Below are positions 28,653 to 39,708 of a stretch of DNA of 64,000 bases, piece by piece. A model generated the notes under the pieces. That model was not told where the DNA came from. It was given only the letters and a program-made list of their open reading frames with translations, and did no database searches. The stretch comes from Gracilariopsis chorda. Its lineage: Eukaryota; Rhodophyta; Florideophyceae; Gracilariales; Gracilariaceae. Where the stretch lies: the NCBI GenBank assembly GCA_003194525.1, contig NBIV01000166.1, positions 105,692-169,691 of the forward strand, in the 5' to 3' direction. A program made the translations under genes and the position numbers. Numbering within the stretch: the stretch's first letter is position 1; each line of letters begins with the position of its first letter.

Positions 28653-31354
28653 AGTTTTTGCCGCGTGGTCAGAGTTGTGCAGCAATACGGATGGGATTGG
28701 CTTGTGAACGATAGGGCGGCTTTGGCTAGCTGGCAATAACAAGTACGATGCGATGACAGGATGTTCTGTCTTGTTTTGTCTGCTGACTTCGTCTTCCGGT
28801 TAGCAGACGGCCCCAGCAGAGGTACTGGCGTGATAGTAACGTAGATTGTCTCCTGTATGCGCTTCGTTTGGCGCCAAATTTAATATTTGCAGTAGGTCTA
28901 CACGCAGATGCATGTCAATGCATAGCATGTGCACTCAAAAAAAGTCTTCCGTCGGCAAACACTGCGCGAGTTTCTCAAGGTTCTACAAGGTTTTCTGTCC
29001 CTTTATCTTTCTCCGGTCAAAACAAGATGAAAGAAAAGCCTTATCCCTGCCTGATTCGTTTCTTGTAAGTAGGCTAAACCTTGGAAGTCCAGACGGAGAT
29101 CAGGTTTGACGAAGAATAGGGAAGATGAAAACATTGATTCATCGACGATTTCCAGGCGCGAAGGCTATAAGAGCATAAGGATTCTCTTTCTCCTGTTTTC
29201 TATCTACCTTTCTTAGGTTTCTGAGTTATCCGATGCTCATAAAATTTTTTAGATCCGCGAGTACAAGATACGTATTATGACAATACTACTCACAATACTA
29301 TTGCAAGATGTAGTAATACGTTTCTTGCAATCACAGCTGCTGGTGCAAATGAGGCCATAGCTTCTCTCACGTGACTTACCCTTGGTTGCACTCCACGGCG
29401 ACACTATAAGCAGAGATACCTTTGGTATGCAGATAAGCTCCGGGCATTGCAGGGGACAAAGTCGAACCTCACGTCCAAACTTTTGAGTGGGATCAGCCTG
29501 AACTTTAGATCGCGTCAGAAATCGTTGCTGGAAACCTGGGTTAACGCCACAACGCACATAACGCCAGGTTAAATGGTTGTAAGATTAAAGGGAAGGCTAA
29601 CCTCGTACCCTTTACCGCAATCTTGCTTGTAGTTCACTATTCCGTAGGATAGACGCATATTTGTCGACCATAATGACAGATGTATATATAATGCACCATC
29701 CCAAACCTGAAGAGCTGACCGGCATGCAGTAATGGAAGCTTTCGAGCCTGCGAAAGGCTTTCTCGCGGTTCCAAGACACTGTTGAAGAACCATCTCATGT
29801 GAGCACTCTCTCGGGACGAGTTCTCAACTCCACAAAACAACAATTTCAGAATGCTGTCTAGATTTTTGGCTTTCCAAGAAGAAAGAAATTACCAGTAACC
29901 CTTTACCAGCTGGCAAACCAAAGGCCGTCGCCAAGTGGTTCGTGCTCTGCCCTTATTGTCCGCACTTGAGAAGAGCTTCTGAAGAAGAAAATTGTAGCTT
30001 ACTAAAGAAGAAGAAGAAATCTTATGCAATGAGCACCGTCGATAACCTTTTACAGTTTGCGAGTTCTCTGCGAATTCGTCAAAAAACGGAGAATGAGCAT
30101 CTCTCACGCTCTTCGGCCTCTGGCCTGGCCCTTGAAATAAGACCTGGTCTGTTCTGGTGAGCTCGGGAAAGCACTTTCAGATGGTTTTTTCAAGCGCTTC
30201 GCGTGGAATTCTGTCAGCTGTAACGATTGCAAAGATATGGTATCAGATATATTATGGTTTTACATACTGGAAACCGAGAGCAACAGTCGCCAAGCAAAAT
30301 TTCGGATAAAGAGTAAAGGGTTAGCGGCTAACTGCTACCACGTGCACTGGAGTACTGTTCACCAGAGTACCGTTTCAGTCGAATGGGTGGAAACTGTATT
30401 TGTCTGGTTACGATGGCACTAATCTCAACTCCAGTCAACCGTGCAATTTTTCTTGCACGGCCGTCTTCTTGCGTGGAGTTCTATTATTCGTAAGTTGTAA
30501 AGATACAGCGTGTACAAAGGTGCATATCTACCTCCTGTTGTCAGAAACACGGCCATGGAAATCTGTTACATTGAGCTAGCTCCATTGTAGCGAGGGTAGA
30601 TTGCTAACATTTATACGTCATCGCGATAAGCATCTGAACATATTAACAGTAGAAACAACGACTTACAAAGGTAGTTATTCCAAGAATACCGTCTAGCGCC
30701 TCAATCCAGCGTTAACTTTGGTACTTACGTCGTTAAATATTCAACGCCTGCACCCTTGTAAGCCGAACAAAGGTTTGCATGTGAACATACATTAGATAAA
30801 ATTCTCGCAAAAACTTGGTTCGTACGAACACACACACACACGTGGGTCGTACGAAGGAACTCGTAGGTTCATTTAGGTGCCGTGCGTTTCCATGGTGTCC
30901 ATCTGTCCAGTGCAAACTTGAAGAGCGATACACATCTTTCAAACACGAAGCACGCAAAGATATGACAAGATTAGTACGACAAGAGTGGTCGGCTAGAGCA
31001 CTGAATCCAATTCTGTCAGCTTGATGCACACGAAAGAATGGTAGCAATCATCATTATCAAAACGCGCGTACTACTGACAAAGGGTTTCGCCTTTCTAGTC
31101 CTCCGTGGATTCCGCATACATCAGAGGTTATGCAACGTTACGCGTCGCACGAGCATTAGGTGTCGCGGCCGTTACGCGCCAGAAATAGTAAGTGAAGCGG
31201 AAACCGGAACTGAATCATACCCCACAATTGGCTGAGAATCAGTTCCGGTACCTGAGGTAACACAGAAGTAACCACTATCGTAGTATCTGCAGTAGGAATG
31301 GACGGACATGCTCCCTTGTAGTTCTTTCATTACTGCTGAGGGATACTCACGAGG
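28653..31354. other. 2.7-kb gap with CA tract and two inverted repeats
   Basis: No gene supportable. A GT/CA-rich tract (about 30828-30842) is flanked by two TCGTACGAA copies, one of them inside the 12-bp palindrome GTTCGTACGAAC at 30818-30829. An inverted repeat lies at 31202-31248. Motif copies: TACCCTTG at 29377-29384, TAACCCTT at 29896-29903, AAGGGTTA at 30316-30323. The open frames of 60-100 codons here show no domain. Confidence 0.5.
31202..31248. repeat. Inverted repeat, 14-bp arms, one mismatch
   Basis: Arms 31202-31215 and 31235-31248 (ACCGGAACTGAATC against GAATCAGTTCCGGT) pair with one mismatch around a 19-base loop. It lies about 110 bases upstream of the bZIP ATG, so it could form a hairpin in that gene's 5' leader or be a binding site. 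Confidence 0.65.
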
Positions 31355-31840
31355 ATGGAAACCTGTTCCCTTTCGAAAGACTCTGATTTCGAACAGTCTT
31401 GTGAAGAGGATGTGAATGATAACCGACAACCGGCAAGCGAAAAGACGAACCAACAGTTGAAGCCCCTAAATTGCAACAAACAATCTGCAAGCGCAAATAT
31501 TCTTCAGCAATCCACTTGTTCTGAACGCTCTGACTTAAGACAAAGAGGCCCTCCAAATGACTTCTATAGCGACGACATCTACAACCTATCCGGTGACAAC
31601 GCGGAGTTACAAGATGAAGAAAGACAGAAGATGGTACGGGCGAAAAGGAATCGGGAAGCTGCTTACCGTTCGAGAGCGAAAAACAAACTTCGACAATCTG
31701 CAGTTGAACAAAGTACTCAGCGTAGGCTTGCCCTTAATATTCAGTTGCGAAGCATGCTCGAATTTCTATTGTCTCGATTACGGAAGCCATCATCTTCCGA
31801 TAGTTTCACCCAACAGAGCAAACGAAGCAAGAACTCATAA
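31355..31840 (+). CDS. Small bZIP transcription factor-like protein
   Basis: 161 residues. The first 80 are Ser/Gln/Asn-rich and acidic, as in activation regions. Residues 93-110 form a bZIP basic region, KMVRAKRNREAAYRSRAK, with the invariant N99-x7-R107 spacing. The following zipper is weak: residues at the expected d positions read V, R, L, L and the helix soon meets a proline. That suggests obligate heterodimerisation or loss of stable dimer formation. The last 20 residues are Ser/Lys-rich. A nuclear DNA-binding role is inferred; no downstream intron could be placed to lengthen the zipper. Confidence 0.65.
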   Translation: METCSLSKDSDFEQSCEEDVNDNRQPASEKTNQQLKPLNCNKQSASANILQQSTCSERSDLRQRGPPNDFYSDDIYNLSGDNAELQDEERQKMVRAKRNREAAYRSRAKNKLRQSAVEQSTQRRLALNIQLRSMLEFLLSRLRKPSSSDSFTQQSKRSKNS

Positions 31841-32525
31841 AACGCACTTGAAGCGAAATACATCGGCTGCGGTTAGGGCAATGCATGCTATGTGCTATAT
31901 CAGTTGGCTGGAAAGAATTGCCTCACTTTCGATACATACCACGGTAGTAAGTCCTTTCAGTTGGCGGGTTCTCGTTTTAGCAGTGAAACGCCGATGCGTT
32001 AAACCTTTGTCGGTTGAGAAAGCTTGGAATGTGAAAGAGTATCGGCGCATCTCCTGGAAGGCAAACTCTTATACGGTTTGGGCTTCTTTCCTACAGGCAC
32101 GGCGATATGTTCCTTTCTTCTTTGGAATCCCTGTTAAGCACGCAAGCACTTCATGCCCATATTCGACAGCGCGGGACAGCGACTCAGCCGAATGTCTGCA
32201 CCGTCCATCCAAGCTCTAGCAATCGCACTCGCAAGCTGCACAACGAAAATGAGTTCCTCAGCACCGTTGCAGTTTTCATATAGACGGCTTCCGATAATCA
32301 GTCCATAAGCAGGGTTAGACGGCGTTGGGTAAGTGTGAAGTACTGATATAAAGACAATGTTCAGTTGAGATTCACGCCCATTGCAACTGCGTGCTGGACA
32401 AGATCCAGAGCCTAAATAGCTGCACTTGTATCCAGACAGCTTTTCTAGTTCAGTTAGGCTCGCTCCCTCAGTTTGATCAAGCTCATAATACCGTACTCTT
32501 GAATCGACCAGTTACAATCCTGATC
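31841..32525. other. Gap between convergent bZIP and SRP54 genes
   Basis: 685 bases. A frame open to 32219 continues here from an alternative reading of the bZIP exon, but it shows no domain. Nothing else seen. Confidence 0.5.
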
Positions 32526-34013
32526 CTACTTCAGTCCCTTCAGTGCCCCAAGCGCCCCCAAACCCCCACTTCCATCCATAGATTTGGCAAGCTCCCTCAC
32601 CATGGACTGCATCCCTCCTGGACCACCAAACCTTGCCATCATCCTCGGATCCATGAACTGCTGGAACGTTTGAGAGGTATTGCGTGATAGCTGGTCTATG
32701 TTCATGTTCTTTTTTGACATCTTTCCGACCTTTCCGACAACCTTGGAGAAGCGCTTGTACTCAATGAGAAGTTCTTCCACTTCCTGAGGGTGTCGTCCAC
32801 TACCTCTCGCTATTCTCTCTTTTCTACTAGCGGTGAAGTTAACCTTAGGGTCTTCCATTTCTTTCATCGTCATGGAATCCATAATGTGTTGAAAACGTTT
32901 TATCCGCACTGACCCGTCGACACCGTTTGTGTTCTTCATCATCTCTGCCATTCCAGGGATCATGCCCATGACTTTGTTAAGAGGTCCAAGCTTTGAGATA
33001 GACTCAAGCTGGTCGTACATATCGCGGAGCGTAAAAACCCCCTCTGTTATGCGTTTGTACATCTCAACGTTTTCATGCAAACCAGCTTCTTTGATTGTGT
33101 TCACCAAGCCAGAAACATCTCCAAGTCCGAGTAACCTGCCCACAAATGCTTGTGTCTTAAATGGTTCAAACTCATCAATATGTTCACCAGTTCCTATGAA
33201 CGTTATTGGCGACTTGGTGGCTGATACAGCGGAAAGTGCACCACCGCCCTTCGCGTGTCCATCTAGTTTCGTGATTATGACGGAACCTACTTTCACTTTT
33301 GCCCTAAACGCTAGAGCTTGATCGTATGCGGCTTGCCCAATGGCGGAGTCCATAACAAAAATAATGTCCGTAGGATTCACAGATTCGGCCATTTGTTCCA
33401 TTTCAGCGAACAGAGCTTCTTCCTGTTTGTGCCGACCGGATGTATCTACAATAATGAGATCATAACCTTCGTTCTTAAACCGATTTACACCATCCGTAGC
33501 TATTTTTACAGGATCAGTCTCGGTATACGAGCCAAAGAACGGAACCTTTGCTTTTGTGGCATTTTGTTTTAGCTGGTCAAACGCTCCGGCACGGAAAGTG
33601 TCGGCACAAACGAGACATGCTTTCCAACCTTTTCGCTGATGATAGTACGCATACTTGACGCATGAGGTGGTCTTTCCGTTACCTTGCAGACCGACGAACA
33701 TAACGACGTTGGGCTTTCCACGCTTCAGAGTGACTGGAGCGGTGCCTGGATCAAGCATGGAACAAAGCTCGTCGAACACGGCCTTCTGTATTACTTTACG
33801 CTTGTTAACACCCGCCGCCAGCTCTTCAAGTTTAACTCGTTCCGTTACGTTTTTTCTTAGCTGGACCACGCTCTTGATGTTGACATCCGCTTCGAGAAGA
33901 GCGTGGTTAATCTCTTTGAGCATTTCCTTGAGCGCCGTCTCGTCTATGACCGTTGAGTCGGTCATCTTTCGAAGAGCGCCGCTAATGCGGCTCCCCAATC
34001 CCTCCAACACCAT
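32526..34013 (-). CDS. SRP54: Signal recognition particle 54 kDa GTPase subunit
   Basis: 495 residues. Binds signal peptides and SRP RNA and delivers ribosomes to the ER by GTP-dependent pairing with the SRP receptor. N-domain at about residues 1-90 and G-domain at 95-300, with GLQGNGKTT, the SRP-specific DTFRAGAFDQL, DTSGRHKQE and TKLDGHAKGGGA. The methionine-rich M-domain to the end includes the RKERIARGSG segment that contacts SRP RNA. The length, lack of a transit peptide and long Met/Gly-rich tail indicate the cytosolic eukaryotic form, not chloroplast cpSRP54. The ATG at 34011-34013 gives a normal N-terminus. Confidence 0.96.
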   Translation of the reverse strand: MVLEGLGSRISGALRKMTDSTVIDETALKEMLKEINHALLEADVNIKSVVQLRKNVTERVKLEELAAGVNKRKVIQKAVFDELCSMLDPGTAPVTLKRGKPNVVMFVGLQGNGKTTSCVKYAYYHQRKGWKACLVCADTFRAGAFDQLKQNATKAKVPFFGSYTETDPVKIATDGVNRFKNEGYDLIIVDTSGRHKQEEALFAEMEQMAESVNPTDIIFVMDSAIGQAAYDQALAFRAKVKVGSVIITKLDGHAKGGGALSAVSATKSPITFIGTGEHIDEFEPFKTQAFVGRLLGLGDVSGLVNTIKEAGLHENVEMYKRITEGVFTLRDMYDQLESISKLGPLNKVMGMIPGMAEMMKNTNGVDGSVRIKRFQHIMDSMTMKEMEDPKVNFTASRKERIARGSGRHPQEVEELLIEYKRFSKVVGKVGKMSKKNMNIDQLSRNTSQTFQQFMDPRMMARFGGPGGMQSMVRELAKSMDGSGGLGALGALKGLK

Positions 34014-35243
34014 GTTTAGAGCGGAATAGACACTTCACTGAATTTGTCGATTGGTGATGCGCAGCGGTCAACTGAGTCCACTGCTACTCAACAGTTCAGC
34101 TCAGATGTACAGAAATATAGCGCCCAGCAGAATCGGAGTTGAGTTCGGCGTCCTTTGTAGAAAGGTGTGTGAGTAAGCCTGGCTTGTCGTCCTTCTAAAC
34201 CAGAGTGGAGTGGTTGTTGCGAGTGAAACCTTGTATCGCAAGCAACTCAATCATACGTCCCACTCGACGTGTCGGAAATTCCGGCGCAGGACAGCGGAAA
34301 AGTGAGCGTGCAGACGGATGCACCGGAGGCACGCACCAATCCAACCCAACTGAGAACGAAAACGTGGTAGCCTCCCACGTGCTCTCAGAACGGTTGGGTA
34401 TTTGATTGACCAGGTATCCCGTACACGACGTACACGCGAAATACGTGGAAAACGATACAATACGCGGGTTTAGCCTTTGCTGCCGGACTAAGGGTTAAGG
34501 CTACCCGGGTCGAGTTGGTGTCACTGACCGGCCTCACTGGCCCGTCGTTCAGCAGTGACGAATTCCTTCCAGCTCTCTTCTCCATTGTTCCTCCAGGGCA
34601 TTCACAAACTAGCTATAGATATCAACGGTACCGGAATGTGTCTTTTACATTGTGAAACCTCGCGGTACAGTCTTGTTGAAGCCAGCTAATTCACACTCAA
34701 AGAATAACGATCCTGTAAGCCTTATTAGTATCGTTGTCGTGAACGAAAGTTCAAGTGAATAGCTCTCCGTGCGGACCCTTCCCAAGAGCTCTGCAGTTGC
34801 TCGCGGGCAAAACTCCAAATTCGGTAAAGCTTTCGAAGCAACTCAAGCCAATTGAAGATATTGCAGAAGCATTCGATCTAGTTGAGAAAGTAGAGTCCGT
34901 GAAGGTTATCACACGCTTTTCTGAAACCCCTTGTCCTGCGTGAATTCCAGGCCCTGAAACACCGTTCTCCGATGCTGTAGTAAGAGAAAGTGTTGTCTGT
35001 GCGCTTCTCAGGTCGGCAAGCACACCGATGTGACGAAAAAGTTTAGGCTACCCAACTATTAATTTTTTGCTGCTGGGTTGTGTTGAATGTTCACACTCGT
35101 GTACATCACCTAACTTGCATGAGGATTCGGAAACTATGCGTCATGCATGTATATAGCCAGAAAGTTGTCGCATGTCACTCTGTTTCGAATTGCAATAGTT
35201 GCTTTGCGCACATTTCTTTATGCGAAGTTCGTCAGAGAGGTTG
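34014..35243. other. 1.2-kb gap upstream of SRP54
   Basis: No gene recognised. Holds the SRP54 promoter and the 3' flank of the TKL-like kinase. One AAGGGTTA copy at 34490-34497 within CTAAGGGTTAAG. Confidence 0.5.
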
Positions 35244-36220
35244 TCACCAACCCCAAACCCATGATGGCCACCCGTTGCTATTTGGACCACCCTTTGCTAT
35301 ACACTGACTCTCTGCTTTCTCGAGCATGGATACTACCCGTGTCATTGATGGTCGTGCTTCTGGGTCTGCTGCCCAACAACTAACTGTAATGTGAGAAACT
35401 ATTTCCGGGAGACTGGAAGTCATGCTTGGTCTGAGATCTCTCTTTGCCACACCCATTGCTGCTTGTGAAGCAGTTAGATATTTATCCATGTATGGATAGT
35501 CTACACCAGTTATCACGCAGTAAAGTAGAACTCCGAACGAGAAAACATCTGCAGGTAGACCGTATCTTTCACTCCGAATAACTTCAGGAGCCATCTGTTC
35601 CCGTGTTACATGAGTGGAGGTTAATTGTCTGAGTCACATGAATGGTAAAGGAGACCAAAAATCTTGCACCAACTTACAAATTCCCAGGTACCTGTTTCGC
35701 CTGTTCTGCAGCCTTCTTCACCAGCGTATGTTGCTAGACCCCAGTCTCCAAGCTTCGGAACATTAGCATGCATTAGAACTTGACTCGGCTTGACGTCACG
35801 ATGAAGTATTCCGAGGCCGTGAGCGAAGCACAAAGCTCTTGCTACACCTGAACAGATCTCCAGTCCTTTTTGAAGTTTTGTAGGCCCATACTTAGAACAC
35901 TTGAGTCGGCCACCTTCACAGAATTCAAATATGAGGCTTTCCAGTTTCTTTGTTCGTACGCATCCGAGACAGAGCAGTATGTTGGGATGACGAAGCCGCA
36001 TATTGGTCAATAGTTCATTCTCGAAGTCTTTCTCAACGTGCTCGCGGGTTGAGGGCTCTTCTATTTCATCGAGGGGCTTTAGGGTTTTTACCGCGACTTT
36101 GAGACCATGCAGCTTCGCTTGATACACACGAGACGTTGTCCCTTCGGCCACCGGGATAAATTCTTCGAAGTCCCTGGACGAAAATGTTGGTATTGGGACA
36201 CGAACTGAGTTCATCATCAT
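35244..36220 (-). CDS. TKL-like protein kinase with altered catalytic motifs (2 exons)
   Basis: Join, on the minus strand, 36220-35678 and 35594-35244; 297 residues, a bare kinase domain. Seen: a P-loop reduced to EGTTSRVY, the lysine in VAVKTL, HRDVKPSQVL, GDWGLAT, then GTWEFMAPEV rebuilt by splicing, DVFSFGVLLY and the C-lobe CWAADPEARPSM. The overall pattern is tyrosine-kinase-like (TKL). Three catalytic elements deviate: the P-loop lacks most glycines, the catalytic-loop Asn is Gln, and DFG is DWG. The ATP-anchoring Lys and the HRD Asp remain, so activity may be low rather than lost. The first ATG is at 36218-36220; three ATG codons lie in a row. Confidence 0.8.
35595..35677 (-). other. 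Intron of TKL-like kinase gene (83 bp, phase 0)
   Basis: Donor GTAAGT (35677 downward), branch-like ATTAAC, acceptor ACAG. Joining yields GTWEFMAPEV, the activation-segment signature. Confidence 0.85.
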
Positions 36221-37112
36221 TCCTTGCAATCGTCCAGGGTATATGATATTATTCTACGAGGTGCGGGTGATGGAATATGACCGGAATGCAAATCAAAAGA
36301 ATCTAAGAGGTATTTCGGCAGTGTTCTTGATGAAGAATGCTGGGTGCAACAGTGACACGGACCCAAACATGCAGATGCATGATCCCGATTCGTATCGTCG
36401 TCTTAAGTCCAGTACTTAAATGCAATCCATTGATTTATTATGATGAGCATTCGTTCTGTGATGCAAAATGGCCAAGAAACTGTACACTTTTGTGTGAGTC
36501 TGTTCAGAAATCATGTCATGTTAAAGCCTCCCACACAATGATCGTTCTGTCGACAGTTTTTCTTCTGCATCGCTTTCAGTAACGCTAATTCATCATGATC
36601 GTGGTATCGATCACTGAGACGGGGCCAACATTGTAAACGGGCATCCATCATCATTTCGCTCGGTATCCTGCTGTTGGAGCAGTGCGAAGTGGGTTGGTGC
36701 GCCGTGGTAGCCTGCGACGCGAAACGGCGCTGGAGAAAGTATCAGAGTAAACAGATGTGAGAAGAGGATTGGCTGGCAGTTCAGCCCGAAAACCCTGATG
36801 GTCCAGATTATCCTCGCGAAGCTTTTGATGACACGCGGTATTCACGCTTTTTTCAAGAAACTGTGCTGCTCCCCAAATCTCAAAAAGGCAACTTCACACC
36901 TCGGATAGAACACGTGCGTCGCGCCGTTCAGCACCACGGACCTTCATCGGCCCCACGCTGTGGAAGACGCGCCCCTCAAGACGTCTGCCTCTCTCTGTCT
37001 CTCTCTCTGTCTCTCTCTCTGCTTGAGTAGAATTCGTATCCGCACCTTTCCCTTTCGTGCGCCTTAATCCGCGGTTAGATTTGGACAGGCATCGAACACA
37101 ATTTGCACCGCA
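36221..37112. other. Gap with CT-rich microsatellite
   Basis: About 890 bases between the divergent TKL-like kinase and small orphan genes. Contains a CTCTCTGT/CTCTCT microsatellite at 36988-37021. No gene seen; a minus-strand frame at 36894-37274 is low-complexity and overlaps the better plus-strand frame. Confidence 0.5.
36988..37021. repeat. CT/CTGT microsatellite
   Basis: Alternating CTCTCT and GTCTCT blocks, about 34 bases of polypyrimidine, roughly 90 bases before the ATG of the small orphan gene. It may be 5' leader or core-promoter sequence. Confidence 0.8.
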
Positions 37113-37535
37113 ATGTTTGTTGTACCTTTGGTTGGCGCGGTTTCTGCCATTCCGGTAGCAATCAAGGCCGTCGGCGAACTTCACAGAATCACCGTGTTGC
37201 AGAGCAACACTTTGGCTCGACAGGGGCTCTCTGTTCCCGATAAGCGAGGGGAGGATTCCAGATTGTCTCGCCAACGTGCTGGCGGTATTTCAGGCGGTTT
37301 GCCAAAGAAAGAACCGAGTTGGGCGGGCAAGGTGCCAAGCAAGCCCGTCACCGGCGACTTAAGGAAGGGATACGAGGTTGGTGGACTCGGTAATGCCACA
37401 TCTTCAAAGGGCAATTTGGTCGACATTCTTGATATGGTGCCACGAAAGACTGCGGGAACCTCCGACTACAAGAAAATAAATCGCCCGCAACCGAAACGTT
37501 TGCCTGGATTTGGAAACCAATCCTTCTCTCCCTGA
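37113..37535 (+). CDS. Small orphan protein, 140 residues
   Basis: Not recognised. The N-terminus has a hydrophobic stretch (MFVVPLVGAVSAIPVAIKAVG) that could be a membrane anchor or signal. The rest is Gly/Lys/Pro-rich and basic with short motifs such as GLPKKEPSW and RKTAGTSDYKK, and is probably disordered. It starts at a clean ATG after a pyrimidine-rich leader. The composition is steady along its length, which favours a real gene over a chance frame. Confidence 0.5.
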   Translation: MFVVPLVGAVSAIPVAIKAVGELHRITVLQSNTLARQGLSVPDKRGEDSRLSRQRAGGISGGLPKKEPSWAGKVPSKPVTGDLRKGYEVGGLGNATSSKGNLVDILDMVPRKTAGTSDYKKINRPQPKRLPGFGNQSFSP

Positions 37536-37990
37536 GAAGCGTCGAGTGTGGAGCGACTATCGTCAGTATTAGTTCTACGGCATGTACGCGAAGAAACGCT
37601 TCGAACCGTGCATGAAATCAGATGGCTTTGAACGCAGCAGTAATGATAGTGAGCGCTTTCTTGGAGAACTGTCAGACATCTACCAAACAAGAACATCATA
37701 ATATTTTCTTCTTCCTTGTGTTCGTGGAATGTACATTGCTCCCAGATCACATCTACTGTCATAGTCATAAGTTTACCACGCGTTTACCTAACTAGTTGCG
37801 TTTCTATGCGTAACACGAATTAGTTATGCCGTCTTGTAGAAACACCTCCGAGCCGGAGTCCAACTTCCAAACAGTAAACTGCCTCGGAATCAAGAATATC
37901 AGGGACGAGCGCATGTTCATGATCAAGGTTTTGGTTGCACCGTGTACCATGACGCCCAGGTTTGCATTGTAGGTCAAGCACAGCTTTCCA
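37536..37990. other. Gap between convergent orphan and coiled-coil genes
   Basis: 455 bases, 3' flanks of both genes. Nothing recognised. Confidence 0.5.
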
Positions 37991-39169
37991 CTAGTACCTT
38001 CGTGGCGTACTACCACGAGAGGTGGGGGTCTTCGAGTTTCCACTGTTCACGAACTGAAGAGGTGACGCACTTGTCCGTTGGAAGCCTGGAGTTGTTGCAG
38101 ATGAAGACGGTGTGAACCCGTACTTCTCTTGCGCTGGGCTTTCCATTTCCTTGTTTTGTTGCCAATTCGAAAGCAAGAAAACGAGAACAGCCCCGGTACA
38201 TACAGAAAGAATGCACAATGTCAGAGTTCCAACCCAGCTCTGTCCCTCCTCAGTCGACTGAGGTGGTTTGTACACATATTCAATATTTTTCTTGCTTGTA
38301 GACATTCCGCTGTTAAGCTTGGTTTGTAGAAGCTCAAGGGATTTCCGCAAGGAATTCCTTTCATCAGCCAGTGAGTCCTTTCCCTTCTGAGCGTCTCTCA
38401 GCCTTCTCTCAAGGTCTTCTGACTGCCTCTTCAGACCAGAGATAGCGGCACTCTTATATCCACCAGCAAAATCTCTCTCCGCGTCTCGAACAATGTTAGT
38501 CAATGATTCAATCTCTTCCTTCCAGTTGGAGAACCCAGAGTGAGCGTCACCAACCATAGTCTCGATTCGTCTCAAAAGTTGTGTTCGTTCCGAAACCACT
38601 ACAAGCAGGTTCTGAAGGCGTTCAGCCACGAGTTCATACTTCTGGGTTTCATTTGACACAGCATTCGCCCAGTGCAATTTATCCCGCAGTTCTCTTGTCT
38701 CGATTTCAAGCGCTTCTCGTCTCGATCTTTCTGCCTTGATTTCAGTGTTAAGGTTGGCGGTTGCCTCCTCCTGCTGTACAAGTTTGAGCTTCAAGGATTC
38801 AGTTTCCTTGAGGTGCCCGCGAATTTCTTCCTGAAGTTCAACGATCTTGGATTGTGCCTTTTGCTGCGCTGCACGAACCTTATCGACGACGTCCCCACAT
38901 CGATCTTGACCAAGCATGTCCACAATCTTCCATACTTCGATCAGAGTTGAATGGATCTCATTCTTCGCACGTGTTGCATCATCTGAAACAGAATCAAGGC
39001 GAGAAATCAAATCACTAACCTTTCCCTCTGCGGTCGCAAGCTTGTTCTTGATTTGTATGGTTTCACTTGACTTCGTCTTCGTGATGATTCTCGAAACGTC
39101 TTCGCATTTGCATCGGATAATTAGACCAAACAGAATTACAATGGAAATAGCCAACCGTAGCAAAGTCAT
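37991..39169 (-). CDS. Signal peptide, luminal coiled coil and single membrane span protein
   Basis: 392 residues, family unknown. Residues 1-22 form a signal peptide ending near CKCED. Residues of about 30-300 are a long, almost unbroken charged coiled coil (for example LKRQSEDLERRLRDAQKGKDS). One hydrophobic span lies near residues 318-338 (TLTLCILSVCTGAVLVFLLS), followed by a 55-residue Ser/Thr/Pro-rich tail. The topology is type I: coil in the lumen, tail in the cytosol. The design resembles ER or nuclear-envelope spacers such as p180-like or SUN-interacting proteins, but no SUN or KASH motif is present. Confidence 0.75.
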   Translation of the reverse strand: MTLLRLAISIVILFGLIIRCKCEDVSRIITKTKSSETIQIKNKLATAEGKVSDLISRLDSVSDDATRAKNEIHSTLIEVWKIVDMLGQDRCGDVVDKVRAAQQKAQSKIVELQEEIRGHLKETESLKLKLVQQEEATANLNTEIKAERSRREALEIETRELRDKLHWANAVSNETQKYELVAERLQNLLVVVSERTQLLRRIETMVGDAHSGFSNWKEEIESLTNIVRDAERDFAGGYKSAAISGLKRQSEDLERRLRDAQKGKDSLADERNSLRKSLELLQTKLNSGMSTSKKNIEYVYKPPQSTEEGQSWVGTLTLCILSVCTGAVLVFLLSNWQQNKEMESPAQEKYGFTPSSSATTPGFQRTSASPLQFVNSGNSKTPTSRGSTPRRY

Positions 39170-39708
39170 TTTCCTCCAAGCTGATAGCGATAGCGTTCAA
39201 CGCCAGACACGAAAAACAAAAGAAAATAAGACAGGCACACGAAGAATGAAACGGCGGATCTGCACTAGAGAATAACTCGGTTCAGATTGATACGGACAAT
39301 GTCAGAGGAAGTACAAGTGAATCGATCGTTGTGATAACCGCAATAGCATTAAAGTGTCGTTAGAAAGCGAAGCCAAGGCAAAAACTGGTAAACGTCTGTT
39401 TTCGCGCTTTTATCTATTTCTTGAAGTCCCCAGTTGAGTGAAAAGCCAGTTTGTTACCAACCGACAAGAGAATCACAGAAGGAAGCTAGGCGAAATGCCA
39501 CGTCTTTGAACAAGTCGGACATACGATGAAATAACCACTAGCAGCATCGCAGTACACAAGGGTATAACAAAACCGAACGGGGAAGCTGAAAGCCCGCCAA
39601 ACATGACGACAGACCCGTTTCACTCGGTGACTGCAATTTATTTCACGTTCAGCAACAGCTCGTAGCGATAATTTTTCAAATTTTGAAGTGCCTTGAAATC
39701 AAACAAGT

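Noticed and set aside
28653-28742. Upstream extension of the SNF2-like protein
   Set aside because: Begins with TTG and lacks targeting features; the ATG at 28650-28652 is the first.
31557-32219. 220-codon frame overlapping and following the bZIP gene
   Set aside because: It reads the bZIP exon in another frame and shows no domain; the bZIP frame contains a recognisable DNA-binding region.
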